A stretch of DNA of 23,761 nt from Acidobacteriota bacterium (GCA_003161195.1 PMOV01000286.1:27680-51440); one strand, 5' to 3'. Shown: positions 15,737-23,761, numbered from the stretch's first letter. The notes: generated from the letters alone by a model not told the origin. Program-made: numbers and translations.

Positions 15737-16884
15737 CGTTATCCGTGAAACAAAAAACGGACCTCCATATTCCCCTGTCCGAACCCGACATCACTGAAGC
15801 GGAAATCGCCGCGGTAACCGCCGCGCTGCGCACGCCCCGCTTAAGCTTGGGCCAGCAACTCCTCGAATTCGAGTCTGATCTGGCGCGCTATGTCGGCAGC
15901 GCGCATTGCGTGGCGCTGAGTTCGGGGACCGCCGGACTCCATTTGGCATTGCTGGTAGCGGGCATCGGACCGCACGACGAAGTGATCGTGCCTTCGTTTA
16001 CGTTTATCGCCGTGGCTAATGCCGTGCGCTACGTCGGTGCGCTGCCCGTATTTGTGGACATTGATGAGTGCACCTTGAACCTTGCACCCGCCGCCGTGGA
16101 AGCGGCAATCACTCCACGAACGCGCGCAATTATAGTCGTGCACACCTTCGGCGTGCCGGCGGCGCTGGACGAACTGTTGCATATCGGTCGCCGCCATCAT
16201 TTGCGAATTATCGAGGACGCGTGCGAATCCCTCGGCGGAGAGTACCTAGGGCGCAAATTGGGTGCGTGCGGCGATGTCGGCGTCTTCGGCTTCTATCCCA
16301 ACAAGCAGATCACCACGGGGGAAGGCGGAGCGCTCGTCACCAACGATGCGGCTATGGCCGCCCGCGCCCGCTCACTCCGCAATCAGGGACGCGGAAATTC
16401 CGGCGATTGGTTCGAGCATCAGGAGATTGGTTACAATTACCGCATCTCAGAATTGCATTGTGCGCTCGGGCGAGTGCAGCTTTCGCGCATCGACGAAATT
16501 CTCGCCAAGCGGGCCGCCGTTGCGCAGATGTACTCCGCGCGGCTCGCCGCAGAAACACGCCTGGTTCTGCCCATGACGGCCACAACCGACGGAAAAATCA
16601 GCTGGTTTGTCTACGTGGTGCGCCTGCAGCACAACGCCGATACCAAAGCGCGTGACGAAATCGCGCGGTTTTTGACCCAACGCGGCATTGGCTGCGGAAG
16701 GTATTTCGCGCCGATTCACTGGCAGCCGGCGTATCGGGCTGTGCCGCACCGCTGCACGGACCTGCGCGTTACCGAGTCGGTCGCCAGCCGCACTCTAGCC
16801 CTGCCTTTTTTTAGCGCTTTGTCGAGCGAACGGGTCGATGCGGTTTGCGAAGTCGTAGCGGCTGCCTTCCGCCTGCCCCGGTGA
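15733..16884 (+). CDS. DegT/DnrJ/EryC1/StrS family sugar aminotransferase
   Basis: This 383-residue PLP enzyme transfers an amino group to a nucleotide-linked 4-keto (or 3-keto) sugar. Motifs: IPLSEPDI at the N-terminus, SSGTAGLHLAL (63-73), VPSFTFIAVANAV (86-98), IEDACESLGGEY (160-171, with Asp162 expected at the PLP ring nitrogen), and FGFYPNKQITTGEGG with Lys191 as the Schiff-base lysine. GYNYRISELHCALGRVQL is also typical. The GTG start overlaps the epimerase stop (GTGA), and GGAG lies 5 bases before it. The pair suggests synthesis of an amino sugar for lipopolysaccharide, capsule or protein glycosylation. Perosamine-, bacillosamine- and legionaminate-type aminotransferases look alike at this level. 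Confidence 0.88.
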   Translation: MTLSVKQKTDLHIPLSEPDITEAEIAAVTAALRTPRLSLGQQLLEFESDLARYVGSAHCVALSSGTAGLHLALLVAGIGPHDEVIVPSFTFIAVANAVRYVGALPVFVDIDECTLNLAPAAVEAAITPRTRAIIVVHTFGVPAALDELLHIGRRHHLRIIEDACESLGGEYLGRKLGACGDVGVFGFYPNKQITTGEGGALVTNDAAMAARARSLRNQGRGNSGDWFEHQEIGYNYRISELHCALGRVQLSRIDEILAKRAAVAQMYSARLAAETRLVLPMTATTDGKISWFVYVVRLQHNADTKARDEIARFLTQRGIGCGRYFAPIHWQPAYRAVPHRCTDLRVTESVASRTLALPFFSALSSERVDAVCEVVAAAFRLPR

Positions 16885-17209
16885 AACTGGGAAGGCGGAC
16901 GCCTTTGCTCGTCCCACCCGCGCCTCGCTCCAAGGTTGAGTCTCTGAGAATCCCACCCCGTTCCCGCGTTGCGAAGCGTTGCCCCATATCCCGCAACCCA
17001 CTCATTCCGCGCTACCTACAAGCCCCAACCACCACCGCCGTACACTCTACCCCTTTGTTTTCAAAAGGATGCAGCAGTCAACCTTACCCTCTCCAGTAGC
17101 CCCTTTATTTTGATAACGATACAAATTGCTCCCCACGCAACTCCCTTATTTTGATAACGATATGAAATACCCATACGTATACCCTTTTCCCCACCCAATT
17201 TTTTCCCCC
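16885..17209. other. convergent intergenic region, G-poor and AT-richer than its flanks
   Basis: This gap lies between the ends of two converging genes and has no supported gene. By hand count, bases 17041-17220 hold about 60 C and 19 G on the plus strand, so the strand bias is strong. It contains three spaced AT-rich repeats (17050-17162). I saw no clean hairpin with a T-tract for either gene. Confidence 0.55.
17050..17162. repeat. three spaced copies of an AT-rich repeat
   Basis: Two copies share TTATTTTGATAACGATA exactly (17105-17121 and 17146-17162), 41 bases apart and each preceded by a C-run. A third, diverged copy at 17050-17070 matches the 17100-17120 copy at 17 of 21 positions. The core TTATTTTGATAA is an inverted repeat (TTAT...ATAA), as expected of a protein-binding site. 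Function unknown. Confidence 0.6.
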
Positions 17210-18568
17210 TCACCCGAGGAAGCCCAGATTACTGGTCTGGAAATTCGCCAGGTTCGGGAAAATGCTCGGCAGGTCCGATGCCGCCACGCCAAACCACGAG
17301 GCCAGCGTAGCTGCGTATTGATCCACGGACGTCGTCGGAATCCACCGGCCGTTGCTGCCCGTGTCGTCGGGCCCGCCGGGCGTCAGCGTCGGCCACGTCC
17401 CGTAGAGTTTGTTGCCCTGCACTGCGCCCCCCACGATGATTTGATGACCGCCCCAGGCGTGGTCGGTCCCGCCGTTGGAGCCCGGCTGAAAGGTGCGCGC
17501 GAATTCGGACAGCGTAAACGTGGTGACGTTATTGGCCACGCCCAACTCCTGCGTCGCCTGATAGAACGCGGCAATCGCCGGGCTGACTTGCGAATACAGG
17601 CCCACCTGAGTCGGCAGCTGGTTGCTGTGGGTATCAAATCCGCCTTGCGAACAAAAGAAAATCTGCCGGTTGACGCCCAGCGCGCTACGCGCCGCGATCA
17701 CCTGCGCCACCTGCTTGAGCTGAGCCGCCAACCCATTACTCGCGGGAAACACCGTCTGGATTGCCGGAATATTTTTGAGCGCGTTGGACAGCACCACGCC
17801 TTCCTGAATGGCTTGCCCCGTCACGCTGCTCGCCGCCTGCACGAGCGAAAGTCCCGTATCGAATGTCAGCAGTTGCTGCAGCGCTTGAAATCGCGCCTGC
17901 CCCGCCGCGGAGCTGTCGAAGCCCTGTACTCCGGGGGTGCTTCCAGGATTCATGGAGAATGGGCGGGTGACATCGCCGGTGCAGAATATCGGACTGCCGG
18001 CGACCGAGAGAATCGGTGGAAAGGACGCGCCGCTGTTGTACGTGGGATTGAGTTTATCCGCGACCTTGCCTGCCCATCCCGAGTTTGGCAGCCCAGAGAG
18101 TTGCGTGGTTTGCCATTGGTCTTGCTGGTCGGAGTGCGAAAAAAGGTTCTGCGGCAAATTCTGATACTGCTGGTATTGCGCGCGGGTAGTCGGTTGCACC
18201 AGCGTGCCCACGTTCGCGAGCACCGCCAGCGATTTCTGATTGTTAAAAAGCCCTTGCAGTTCCGGTAGGTTGGGATGCAAACCGAAATTGGCCGAAGAGC
18301 CCGTCTGTAACGGCAAGATGGACCCTTGTGGAATGGCCAGATTCGCACGTACCGTCTGGTAATTCGCATAGCCCGCCGTGTCGATGGGCATAATGAAATT
18401 GTTCGAGTCGTTGCCGCCGAAATAGAAGATGCACACCAGCGCCTTGTAGTCGGTGCCGCCGGCCAGTGCGCTCACCAGCCCGAATTTGCTCAAGCCGCCG
18501 ACAATGGACGCCGTGGCCGCCGAGCAGCAAGCCAACCGCATAAAGTCCCTACGTGTGTGAGGCGTCAT
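17210..18568 (-). CDS. DUF1501 family exported protein
   Basis: This 452-residue protein begins TRRDFMRLACC, a twin-arginine-type signal, so it is probably exported folded. Family features: ALVCIFYFGGNDSNNFIMP after the signal, SGWAGKVADKL in the middle, FFCSQGGFDTHSNQ (Gly/Asp/His-rich block) and FTLSEFARTFQPGSNGGTDHAWGG near the C-terminus, a signature of the sulfatase/phosphatase-like DUF1501 fold with possible metal-binding Asp and His. Its activity is not established. GGGAGA lies 8 bases before the ATG at 18568. It starts 47 bases after the DUF1800 gene; the two families often occur together, so they probably act on the same exported process. Confidence 0.88.
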   Translation of the reverse strand: MTPHTRRDFMRLACCSAATASIVGGLSKFGLVSALAGGTDYKALVCIFYFGGNDSNNFIMPIDTAGYANYQTVRANLAIPQGSILPLQTGSSANFGLHPNLPELQGLFNNQKSLAVLANVGTLVQPTTRAQYQQYQNLPQNLFSHSDQQDQWQTTQLSGLPNSGWAGKVADKLNPTYNSGASFPPILSVAGSPIFCTGDVTRPFSMNPGSTPGVQGFDSSAAGQARFQALQQLLTFDTGLSLVQAASSVTGQAIQEGVVLSNALKNIPAIQTVFPASNGLAAQLKQVAQVIAARSALGVNRQIFFCSQGGFDTHSNQLPTQVGLYSQVSPAIAAFYQATQELGVANNVTTFTLSEFARTFQPGSNGGTDHAWGGHQIIVGGAVQGNKLYGTWPTLTPGGPDDTGSNGRWIPTTSVDQYAATLASWFGVAASDLPSIFPNLANFQTSNLGFLG

Positions 18569-18615
18569 TACTGATTCTCCCTTGGCGCGCGAGCGCCCTA
18601 GCGAAATCCCCGGCG

Positions 18616-21258
18616 TTAGCGTTGCACTTGATACTGCGACGATGAAGTCACCAAATAAATCGCCGTCTTGGCCTGATTCTTCGTGTCCGTGGCGGATAGT
18701 GCGGCGAGTGCGGTGGAGATGCTCGTCTGCATGTCGCTCGACATCGTGCCGTGCAGAAACAAGGTATTCAGCCAGGCCACCATCTGGTCCGGCGAGCCGG
18801 CGTTGATCACGGGAGTAAAGTTAAGCGTGGTGTTTCCGCTGATCTGTCCATAAACCATGGCGTTAATGAAATTCACGCGTGCCAGCGCCGTATTGGTGTT
18901 AAAGATGGCAAACTCCGGTCCGTTCAGCGTGGTCTGCGGAATTAACGATTGTGGTGGATAGAAATTGAAGGTGCTAGGCGAATTGAAAATATCCTGCGAC
19001 ATCAAGCTGCCGTTGTATTCAAATCCGCTGCCGTCGGTTACCGCGTGGAAAGCCCGCGCGATGCTCACTTCCATCACGATGGGCTCACGCAGCTTGCCGT
19101 CGCTGGCCACGGTCGTCCCAGGGGAGTCGCCCCGGCGTGCTTCCGGATCCTCCAGAATCGCGGCAATGGTCGCTTGCATGTCGCCGCGCTTGCCCGAGCC
19201 ATACGAATTAAATGTTCCGCTGTTGAAGGCCTGCGCCACACGCCCGACGTACGCGGCGCTCGGATTGCTGGTCACCAGTTTTTCGATCAGTTGCGTGGCC
19301 ACAAAGGGCCCAAGATTCGGGTGATTGAAAATGATGGTGAGGACCGTGTCGAGTTCCTGCTCGGCGGATTGTCCCGCTGGCACGGACTGCCCCAGAAACG
19401 TTTTGGCGCCACTATCGTGGTCCGCTTCCGAGCCCACCACCATGTTCCCGCCGTAGTACGACGGGTTGTGCTTCATCAACGTCGCGCCCGGCATCGTGGG
19501 ATACGTCCATCCCGTGAAGGAACGCCCCAGTGACATCACGTCGTTCTGCGTGTAGGTGGGAATGGGCGTGCCCGTACTGTCCAGCATCGGCGTCCCATCG
19601 GAATTCAGCAGGCTCAGGCCCAGCGTAAAGAGTTGCATGCTTTCGCGCGCATAGTTTTCGTTGGCGTGCTGACCGGCCGCGGGCGCGACGTTGTCCACCA
19701 TGTCCAGCCAGTGCCCCATGGCGGGCGTCAGCGTCACATCCTTCATCACGTTGTAGTAGTTGGTCAGACCATCCTTGTTGAGCACCATCATGTAGTTCGA
19801 ATAGCCCGTCGGGTCGCTGACCTTGTTTTCTCCGACCACCCAAATTTCGTTGAGCGCAAAAGCCACACGCTGCCGCAACTGATCCGGATCGTTCACCGCG
19901 TTGGCAAAGAACGCCGTTTGCACATTCCCCAGACCCATGTCGGTCGCCGCCGGCGTGGGGTACGTCGAAGTAGGCGCCGCAAACTGGCTCTGCAGAAACG
20001 TGTCAAAGCCCGTCTGCTGCACCTGGTTGATCAGCTCCGGCGTCGGACCGAAGCTGGACTGTTCAAGGAACCGGTCCGCCGCCGCGGCAGACACCACCGG
20101 CCCGCCATTTACGATTTGTGCGGTCAGTCCGCCGGAAGTGGAGCCGCCAGGATCGGGATTCTGTACTGTCACCGCCACAGATCCAACCTGTGAGACCGCA
20201 GCTGTCCCGTTCGCGGTGAGCTCGCTGGCGGAAACAAACGTCGTGGTCAGCGACTGTCCACCAAAGTTCACCGTCGCCCCGCTCACGAACCCCGTACCGC
20301 TGATGGTGATCGAAAACGCTCCCACGCCGATGCTCGCCGGGCTAACGCTGCTAACCGCGGGCACGGGATTCAGCAGCGTTACCGCGGCGCTGGCCGACTT
20401 GGTGGGGTCCGCCGCGCTGGTAGCCGTGATGGTGATGGTATTCGGGCTTGGCAGCAACGCAGGCGCCGTGTAATTTCCCTGCCCGTCGATGGAGCCAATC
20501 GTCGAATTTCCACTCCCCTGCCCGTTGACGGACCATGTCACGGCAGCATTCGAGCTGCCGGTCACCGCGGCGGCAAAACTCTGTGTGGCCGCGGCGCGCA
20601 CGTTCGCGGTCGGCGGCGAAACCACCAGCGCCACCACCGAAGCTGGCGTAACCTGCGCCGTCAAAGCCGCCGAGGCGATGGGTCCCGGACTTGGATTGCT
20701 CACTAAGATCGCCACGTTTCCCACTTGCGTGCTCGTGGCATTGCCGGTAGCGGTCAGTTGCGTTGAGGATACGCGCGTCGTCGAGAGCACCGTGCCATTG
20801 AAGCTGATCGTTGCGCCAACAGCAAAATGCGCGCCGTTCACCGTAATCGTGAAAGCGCCAACCGGAATCGACGTCGGGGTGATGGTCGTAACTTGCGGCG
20901 TGGGATTTTGCAGCGTGAGCGTGGCGCTGGCGGTCTTGGCGGCGTTGGCCGTCTCCGTAGCCGTCACCATCACGGAACCTGTCGCCGGCGGAAATTCCGG
21001 CGCCACATACTGGCCAGCGGCGGAAATCGTGCCCACGGACGCGTTGCCGCCCGCGATCCCATTCACGGCCCACGCCACTTGCGGCGTACCGTCCGCTGAA
21101 GCCAAGAATGCCTGCGAACCTCCGCCGCGTACCGTCGCCACCGATGGCGTGATGGTCAGCTTCGCCTTGAGCGGCGCCCATTCAGAAGTAGTAAGGCCGG
21201 AGCAGCCCGCCATAAGCAAGGCCAGCATTCCTGTAAAAGAAAGAATCGTGCGGTTCAC
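18616..21258 (-). CDS. large DUF1800 lipoprotein with duplicated Ig-like/IPT-TIG modules
   Basis: The 880-residue product starts with a lipoprotein signal (lipobox LMAGC, Cys19). An Ig-like plus IPT/TIG module spans about residues 34-200 and is repeated at 211-380; each copy has LTxQNPxP-type and GAFxITxxGxxFxxGAT motifs, so it looks like an internal duplication. From about 390 the DUF1800 domain begins (AADRFLEQSSFGPTPELI), with RQRVAFALNEIWVV, a NENYARESMQLFTLG block and FTGWTYP, all typical. DUF1800 has no established activity. GTG at 21258 is chosen because GGGGAG lies 6 bases upstream and the signal peptide begins there; the frame is open to 21291. The DUF1501 gene follows on the same strand. 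Confidence 0.88.
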   Translation of the reverse strand: MNRTILSFTGMLALLMAGCSGLTTSEWAPLKAKLTITPSVATVRGGGSQAFLASADGTPQVAWAVNGIAGGNASVGTISAAGQYVAPEFPPATGSVMVTATETANAAKTASATLTLQNPTPQVTTITPTSIPVGAFTITVNGAHFAVGATISFNGTVLSTTRVSSTQLTATGNATSTQVGNVAILVSNPSPGPIASAALTAQVTPASVVALVVSPPTANVRAAATQSFAAAVTGSSNAAVTWSVNGQGSGNSTIGSIDGQGNYTAPALLPSPNTITITATSAADPTKSASAAVTLLNPVPAVSSVSPASIGVGAFSITISGTGFVSGATVNFGGQSLTTTFVSASELTANGTAAVSQVGSVAVTVQNPDPGGSTSGGLTAQIVNGGPVVSAAAADRFLEQSSFGPTPELINQVQQTGFDTFLQSQFAAPTSTYPTPAATDMGLGNVQTAFFANAVNDPDQLRQRVAFALNEIWVVGENKVSDPTGYSNYMMVLNKDGLTNYYNVMKDVTLTPAMGHWLDMVDNVAPAAGQHANENYARESMQLFTLGLSLLNSDGTPMLDSTGTPIPTYTQNDVMSLGRSFTGWTYPTMPGATLMKHNPSYYGGNMVVGSEADHDSGAKTFLGQSVPAGQSAEQELDTVLTIIFNHPNLGPFVATQLIEKLVTSNPSAAYVGRVAQAFNSGTFNSYGSGKRGDMQATIAAILEDPEARRGDSPGTTVASDGKLREPIVMEVSIARAFHAVTDGSGFEYNGSLMSQDIFNSPSTFNFYPPQSLIPQTTLNGPEFAIFNTNTALARVNFINAMVYGQISGNTTLNFTPVINAGSPDQMVAWLNTLFLHGTMSSDMQTSISTALAALSATDTKNQAKTAIYLVTSSSQYQVQR

Positions 21259-21532
21259 AGCGTCTCCCCGTCCGGCTGCGGCTGCGGACAATTAACCAAT
21301 TTGCAGATTTTCTTACGTTCTGCTTGCGAAGGCGTTTCTCGCGTGTGGACCAGGTAGGCGGAGCATAGGGGAGTTCGCAAAACGACTCTACTGGTCGCGC
21401 GGACAGTTTTAGGTCAAGGTTCCAAAGTAATGGGAACAAGTCCTATATACAAAATCTCATCTGTCGGCGCCGCGAGCAAAATTAGCTCAGCCGCGCACGG
21501 CAAAGCCACGAAAAGCCGCAATCAATTGCGAT

Positions 21533-22111
21533 TTATGGATTGGAAGGAGGTTGCGTTCGAGAACGCATTTGAATCATGCAGATCTTCGTGCCGGCGGGAT
21601 CCGCGGACAGCGTAACCGCGCGTAGATTCCCCGCCCGCTCCGCCAGAAATGCAATGTCGCCATCGGCAACCGGCACCGCACCGAAAGGCTCCGGCAACGG
21701 GCGCTCCGTGGAGTCGTGTCGCGTAAATTCCGGGCTGAGATGTTCGCCATACCAATTGCTCACTGCGTCGCGATCGTCCTGCGTCTGGTAGGTAACGCTG
21801 GCAATGCCGTCCTGTGCCTGCTGCATCGCCGCGCTCGTGTTGTCCGTTCCCGGCAGACGCAACGAAGAACGCGGATAAACCGGTAGTCCCGGCCCCACCT
21901 GGTCTTGTTTTTCGAGCCGGAAACTTCCCATCGGCGTACGCAACGTGTTCTTGTTCGTGCTCGATGCCGCCATGCTCATGCTGTGCAGCAACCCATTGGC
22001 CAGAAACAGTCCGCCGGCAAGCATCACGCCGAGTCCCGCAAAAAGCGCCAGCATCATCCACATCAGCGACTTCGACGCTGAGGAATCGCCAGAGCTGGAA
22101 GAATCGGACAT
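21533..22111 (-). CDS. single-pass membrane protein of unknown function
   Basis: This 192-residue protein starts with a Ser/Asp-rich segment (residues 2-14), followed by one strongly hydrophobic helix (about 16-38, MWMMLALFAGLGVMLAGG). The remaining 150 residues are soluble and contain GPGLPVYPRSSLRLPG, SVTYQTQDDRDAVSNWYGEHL and a late strand block AFLAERAGNLRAVTL. The VYP-x-S/A motif followed by a YxTxDxxxxVxxWYxxxL block resembles small anchored proteins I recall from Acidobacteria, but I cannot name a family. ATG at 22111 is preferred over TTG at 22117, with a GGGAG-type site about 14 bases upstream. It stands alone between the DUF711 and DUF1800 genes. Confidence 0.65.
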   Translation of the reverse strand: MSDSSSSGDSSASKSLMWMMLALFAGLGVMLAGGLFLANGLLHSMSMAASSTNKNTLRTPMGSFRLEKQDQVGPGLPVYPRSSLRLPGTDNTSAAMQQAQDGIASVTYQTQDDRDAVSNWYGEHLSPEFTRHDSTERPLPEPFGAVPVADGDIAFLAERAGNLRAVTLSADPAGTKICMIQMRSRTQPPSNP

Positions 22112-22251
22112 CGACAAAACGCTCCCATGGGGCGCGCAGTGGACAGCCGTGCCCCAGCATAGTTTGGCACAAGCGCGATGCCGTAAATGGCCATGCGCCC
22201 GGGCCGTGCCCTATGTGTTCCTGTTCTTTGGTGCAGGCTTACAGCGTTTGC

Positions 22252-23532
22252 TTACTGCTTTGCGCGTGGGTAATTCAGCGGCTGCAGCGTCACGTTTACC
22301 AGCAGCGGGTCGGCAAATTCCGTGCGCTCCCCGGCCGTTTTTCCCGCCACCGGCAACAACTGGATGATCATCGGCTTCCGCGCGCGGTACGCTTGGCTGG
22401 CGCCGTTCACGATAATCAATTCCAGCTGGCTGCCGGAAACGTCTCCCGGCAGCGGCACCGCGTCCAGCCCGGTGCTTCCGGCGGAAAAATAGTCGAGCAA
22501 CGTATCGATACCCATGCGCCCTTCGCTCCAGCGTTGCGCCAACCGCCGGTCTTCCAAGATCGGCAGCGGCACGCCGCCGAATCCCGTCTGCCTCAGACTC
22601 ACGTCATGTATCGCCGCCGCCAAAGTCCGCGCTGCCGCCACCGCTTCCGCCGAGCCCGCCTGGTGGCCGGATAAACCCTCGAGCGCCGCGCCGATCGAAT
22701 CATCCTTCGACGGCGCCGGCGAAACATCCATGCCCACGTACGCCCATCCCGTCTCGCCGTCCACTCGTCCCGCGTGATCGTCAATCTCGTAAGCTTCCGC
22801 CGCCAGCGCCTCAGTCACGCGATGCTTCGCGGTTTCGTTGTCCGGCGCGCCGTTCACAATCGTGGCCACCAGGTTCCCGGACTGTTCGCTAATCGCAAAC
22901 TGGTGCCCGAAGCCATCGACGTACGCTGCCGGAAACGACGGCGTCAGCGGCCCAACCATGGCCAGCGCGGCAAAGCGCAGATTGCCCTCGCTGTGCGGTG
23001 TCCCTTCGGAAAGTTTTTGCATGACTCGGGCTGTGGCGCGCGCGGCGTTGGCGTGCAAACCGTCTTTATCCGCCACCATCACGCTGCCGCTCAGAAATTT
23101 TGTGTTGAGCAGAATCGTCGCCAGCAGCTCCGCCTGCGTCTCGCTGTCGTGCACGTGATACATCGCCGGGCCGATCGAGATCTGCACATTGTCTTTGGCG
23201 GCCAGCGCGTCCAGCTCTTGAAAAAATTTCACTGCGTCCGCCAACGCCAGATCCCGCGTGTATGCGGGAAAGGGCTGCGTCGCAATGCGCAAGTGCAGCA
23301 CCGTATAGCCGCGCGATTCAAAAATAGTTTGCGCAAAGCGCAGTGATTTATAAGCGTCGGCGATTTGCCCCTGATATTCCGCGCGATCCAGGTTCAGAAA
23401 AAACGTGATGCTCTCGATTTTAGGTTTGCCGGCAGGCGTGGGCGGCGTTTGCGCACGGCTCGCCAGCGTGCCAATCAGCAGTAGTAGGACGACCGTGAAG
23501 CTACATCGTAGAAGTTGCGCGGAGCGCCGCAT
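22252..23532 (-). CDS. exported DUF711 (UPF0210-like) family protein
   Basis: This 426-residue protein has a signal peptide (about residues 1-27, VVLLLLIGTLASRAQT). The mature part resembles DUF711: KIESITFFLNLD at the start, ARxxxExxGYTV-like SRGYTVLHLRIATQPFPAY, SIGPAMYHVHD, GNLRFAALAMVGP, SFPAAYVDGFGHQFAIS and a C-terminal GIDTLLDYFSAGSTGLDAVPLPGD block. Relatives are usually cytoplasmic, so export is unusual. The ATG at 23532 has GGAGG (23541-23545) 8 bases upstream. It starts 25 bases after the stop of the glutaryl-CoA dehydrogenase-like gene, so the two are probably co-transcribed. No activity is established for the family. Confidence 0.75.
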   Translation of the reverse strand: MRRSAQLLRCSFTVVLLLLIGTLASRAQTPPTPAGKPKIESITFFLNLDRAEYQGQIADAYKSLRFAQTIFESRGYTVLHLRIATQPFPAYTRDLALADAVKFFQELDALAAKDNVQISIGPAMYHVHDSETQAELLATILLNTKFLSGSVMVADKDGLHANAARATARVMQKLSEGTPHSEGNLRFAALAMVGPLTPSFPAAYVDGFGHQFAISEQSGNLVATIVNGAPDNETAKHRVTEALAAEAYEIDDHAGRVDGETGWAYVGMDVSPAPSKDDSIGAALEGLSGHQAGSAEAVAAARTLAAAIHDVSLRQTGFGGVPLPILEDRRLAQRWSEGRMGIDTLLDYFSAGSTGLDAVPLPGDVSGSQLELIIVNGASQAYRARKPMIIQLLPVAGKTAGERTEFADPLLVNVTLQPLNYPRAKQ

Positions 23533-23557
23533 AGGAACAACCTCCAGTGTAAACGAA

Positions 23558-23761
23558 TTACACAAACGCCGAGATGCCGGTAATCCGTTCGCCGATCACC
23601 AGCTTGTGGATATCGTTCGTACCCTCGTACGTATACACGCTCTCCAGGTTGTTCATGTGTCGCATGATGCAGTAATCGTCCACGATGCCGTTCGCGCCCA
23701 GAATATCCCGCGCTTTGCGTGCCGTTTCCAGCGCGATGCCCACGTTATTCATCTTCAGCAT
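23558..23761 (-). CDS. gcdH: glutaryl-CoA dehydrogenase-like acyl-CoA dehydrogenase, C-terminal part (5' end outside window)
   Basis: Only the last 67 residues are present, and the frame is open at the window edge. Residues ALETARKARDILGANGIVDDY, then RHMNNLESVYTYEGTNDIH and the closing GERITGISAF match the C-terminus of glutaryl-CoA dehydrogenase. The TYEGTxDIH block carries the catalytic glutamate. In this family glutaryl-CoA is oxidised and decarboxylated to crotonyl-CoA with FAD, in lysine/tryptophan or benzoyl-CoA breakdown. The TGA at 23558-23560 is followed 25 bases later by the DUF711 gene. Without the N-terminal domain, another acyl-CoA dehydrogenase of the same branch cannot be excluded. 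Confidence 0.85.
   Translation of the reverse strand: MLKMNNVGIALETARKARDILGANGIVDDYCIMRHMNNLESVYTYEGTNDIHKLVIGERITGISAFV

Noticed and set aside
17050..17162. CRISPR-like array
   Set aside because: Only three short copies, one diverged, with no cas genes and unequal spacing.
17126..18268. 380-codon plus-strand frame opposite the DUF1501 gene
   Set aside because: Arg/His/Leu-rich antisense frame without domains; DUF1501 on the other strand is well supported.
20489..21295. 268-codon plus-strand frame opposite the DUF1800 gene
   Set aside because: Ala/Val/Thr-rich mirror of the Ig/TIG region; no binding site or motif.
22118..22251. GTGCC...GGCAC inverted repeat as a terminator
   Set aside because: The stem is only 5 pairs and no T-tract follows on either strand.

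Overview
The window reads as a GC-rich chromosomal segment of an uncultured or environmental bacterium, most likely an acidobacterium (Terriglobia/Acidobacteriia-like). The assignment rests on gene content, not on a marker gene: a DUF1501/DUF1800 pair carrying Ig-like and IPT/TIG domains, an IPT/TIG plus PD40-repeat lipoprotein, a decayed subtilase tail with a SVVWWGDSV-type motif, a signal-peptide form of DUF711 and many GTG starts with GTGA overlaps. No rRNA, tRNA, CRISPR array, insertion sequence or phage gene was seen.

Layout. 1-549 (+) is the 3' end of a pobA-type 4-hydroxybenzoate hydroxylase. 550-1261 is a degraded zone holding remnants of a subtilase tail and a DUF2165-like N-terminus. 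1258-3391 (-) is a tight pair: a secreted aldose 1-epimerase followed by a membrane-anchored protein with a molybdopterin-oxidoreductase-like domain and one c-type haem site. 3595-4338 (+) is a dienelactone hydrolase family protein, convergent with an exported trypsin-like protease (4367-5398, -). 5580-6300 is a second decay zone. 6505-6651 (+) is a 48-residue lysine-rich microprotein with a strong RBS and a strong intrinsic terminator. It is followed by a class II photolyase-like gene (6746-8401) and an anchored alpha/beta hydrolase (8633-9826).

9878-12469 (+) is a compact three-gene unit: an SRPBCC protein, a peroxiredoxin-like protein and an exported type B carboxylesterase. 12822-14417 (+) is a lipoprotein with IPT/TIG and PD40-like repeats. 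14579-16884 (+) is a translationally coupled NeuC-like UDP-GlcNAc 2-epimerase and DegT-family sugar aminotransferase, probably for a surface amino sugar. A convergent, G-poor gap (16885-17209) carries three spaced copies of an AT-rich repeat.

On the minus strand, 21258-17210 encodes the large DUF1800 lipoprotein and then the Tat-type DUF1501 protein. 22111-21533 is a single-pass membrane protein of unknown function. 23761-22252 is the 3' end of a glutaryl-CoA dehydrogenase-like gene followed closely by an exported DUF711 protein.

The window is mostly housekeeping and accessory metabolism. Enzymes linked to aromatic-acid breakdown (PobA, the dienelactone hydrolase family protein, the GcdH-like protein) occur but do not form one operon. 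The least explained elements are the DUF1800/DUF1501 pair, the exported DUF711 protein behind gcdH, the microprotein, the epimerase/cytochrome pair and the repeats at 17050-17162. I found no clear evidence of a new defence or mobile system.
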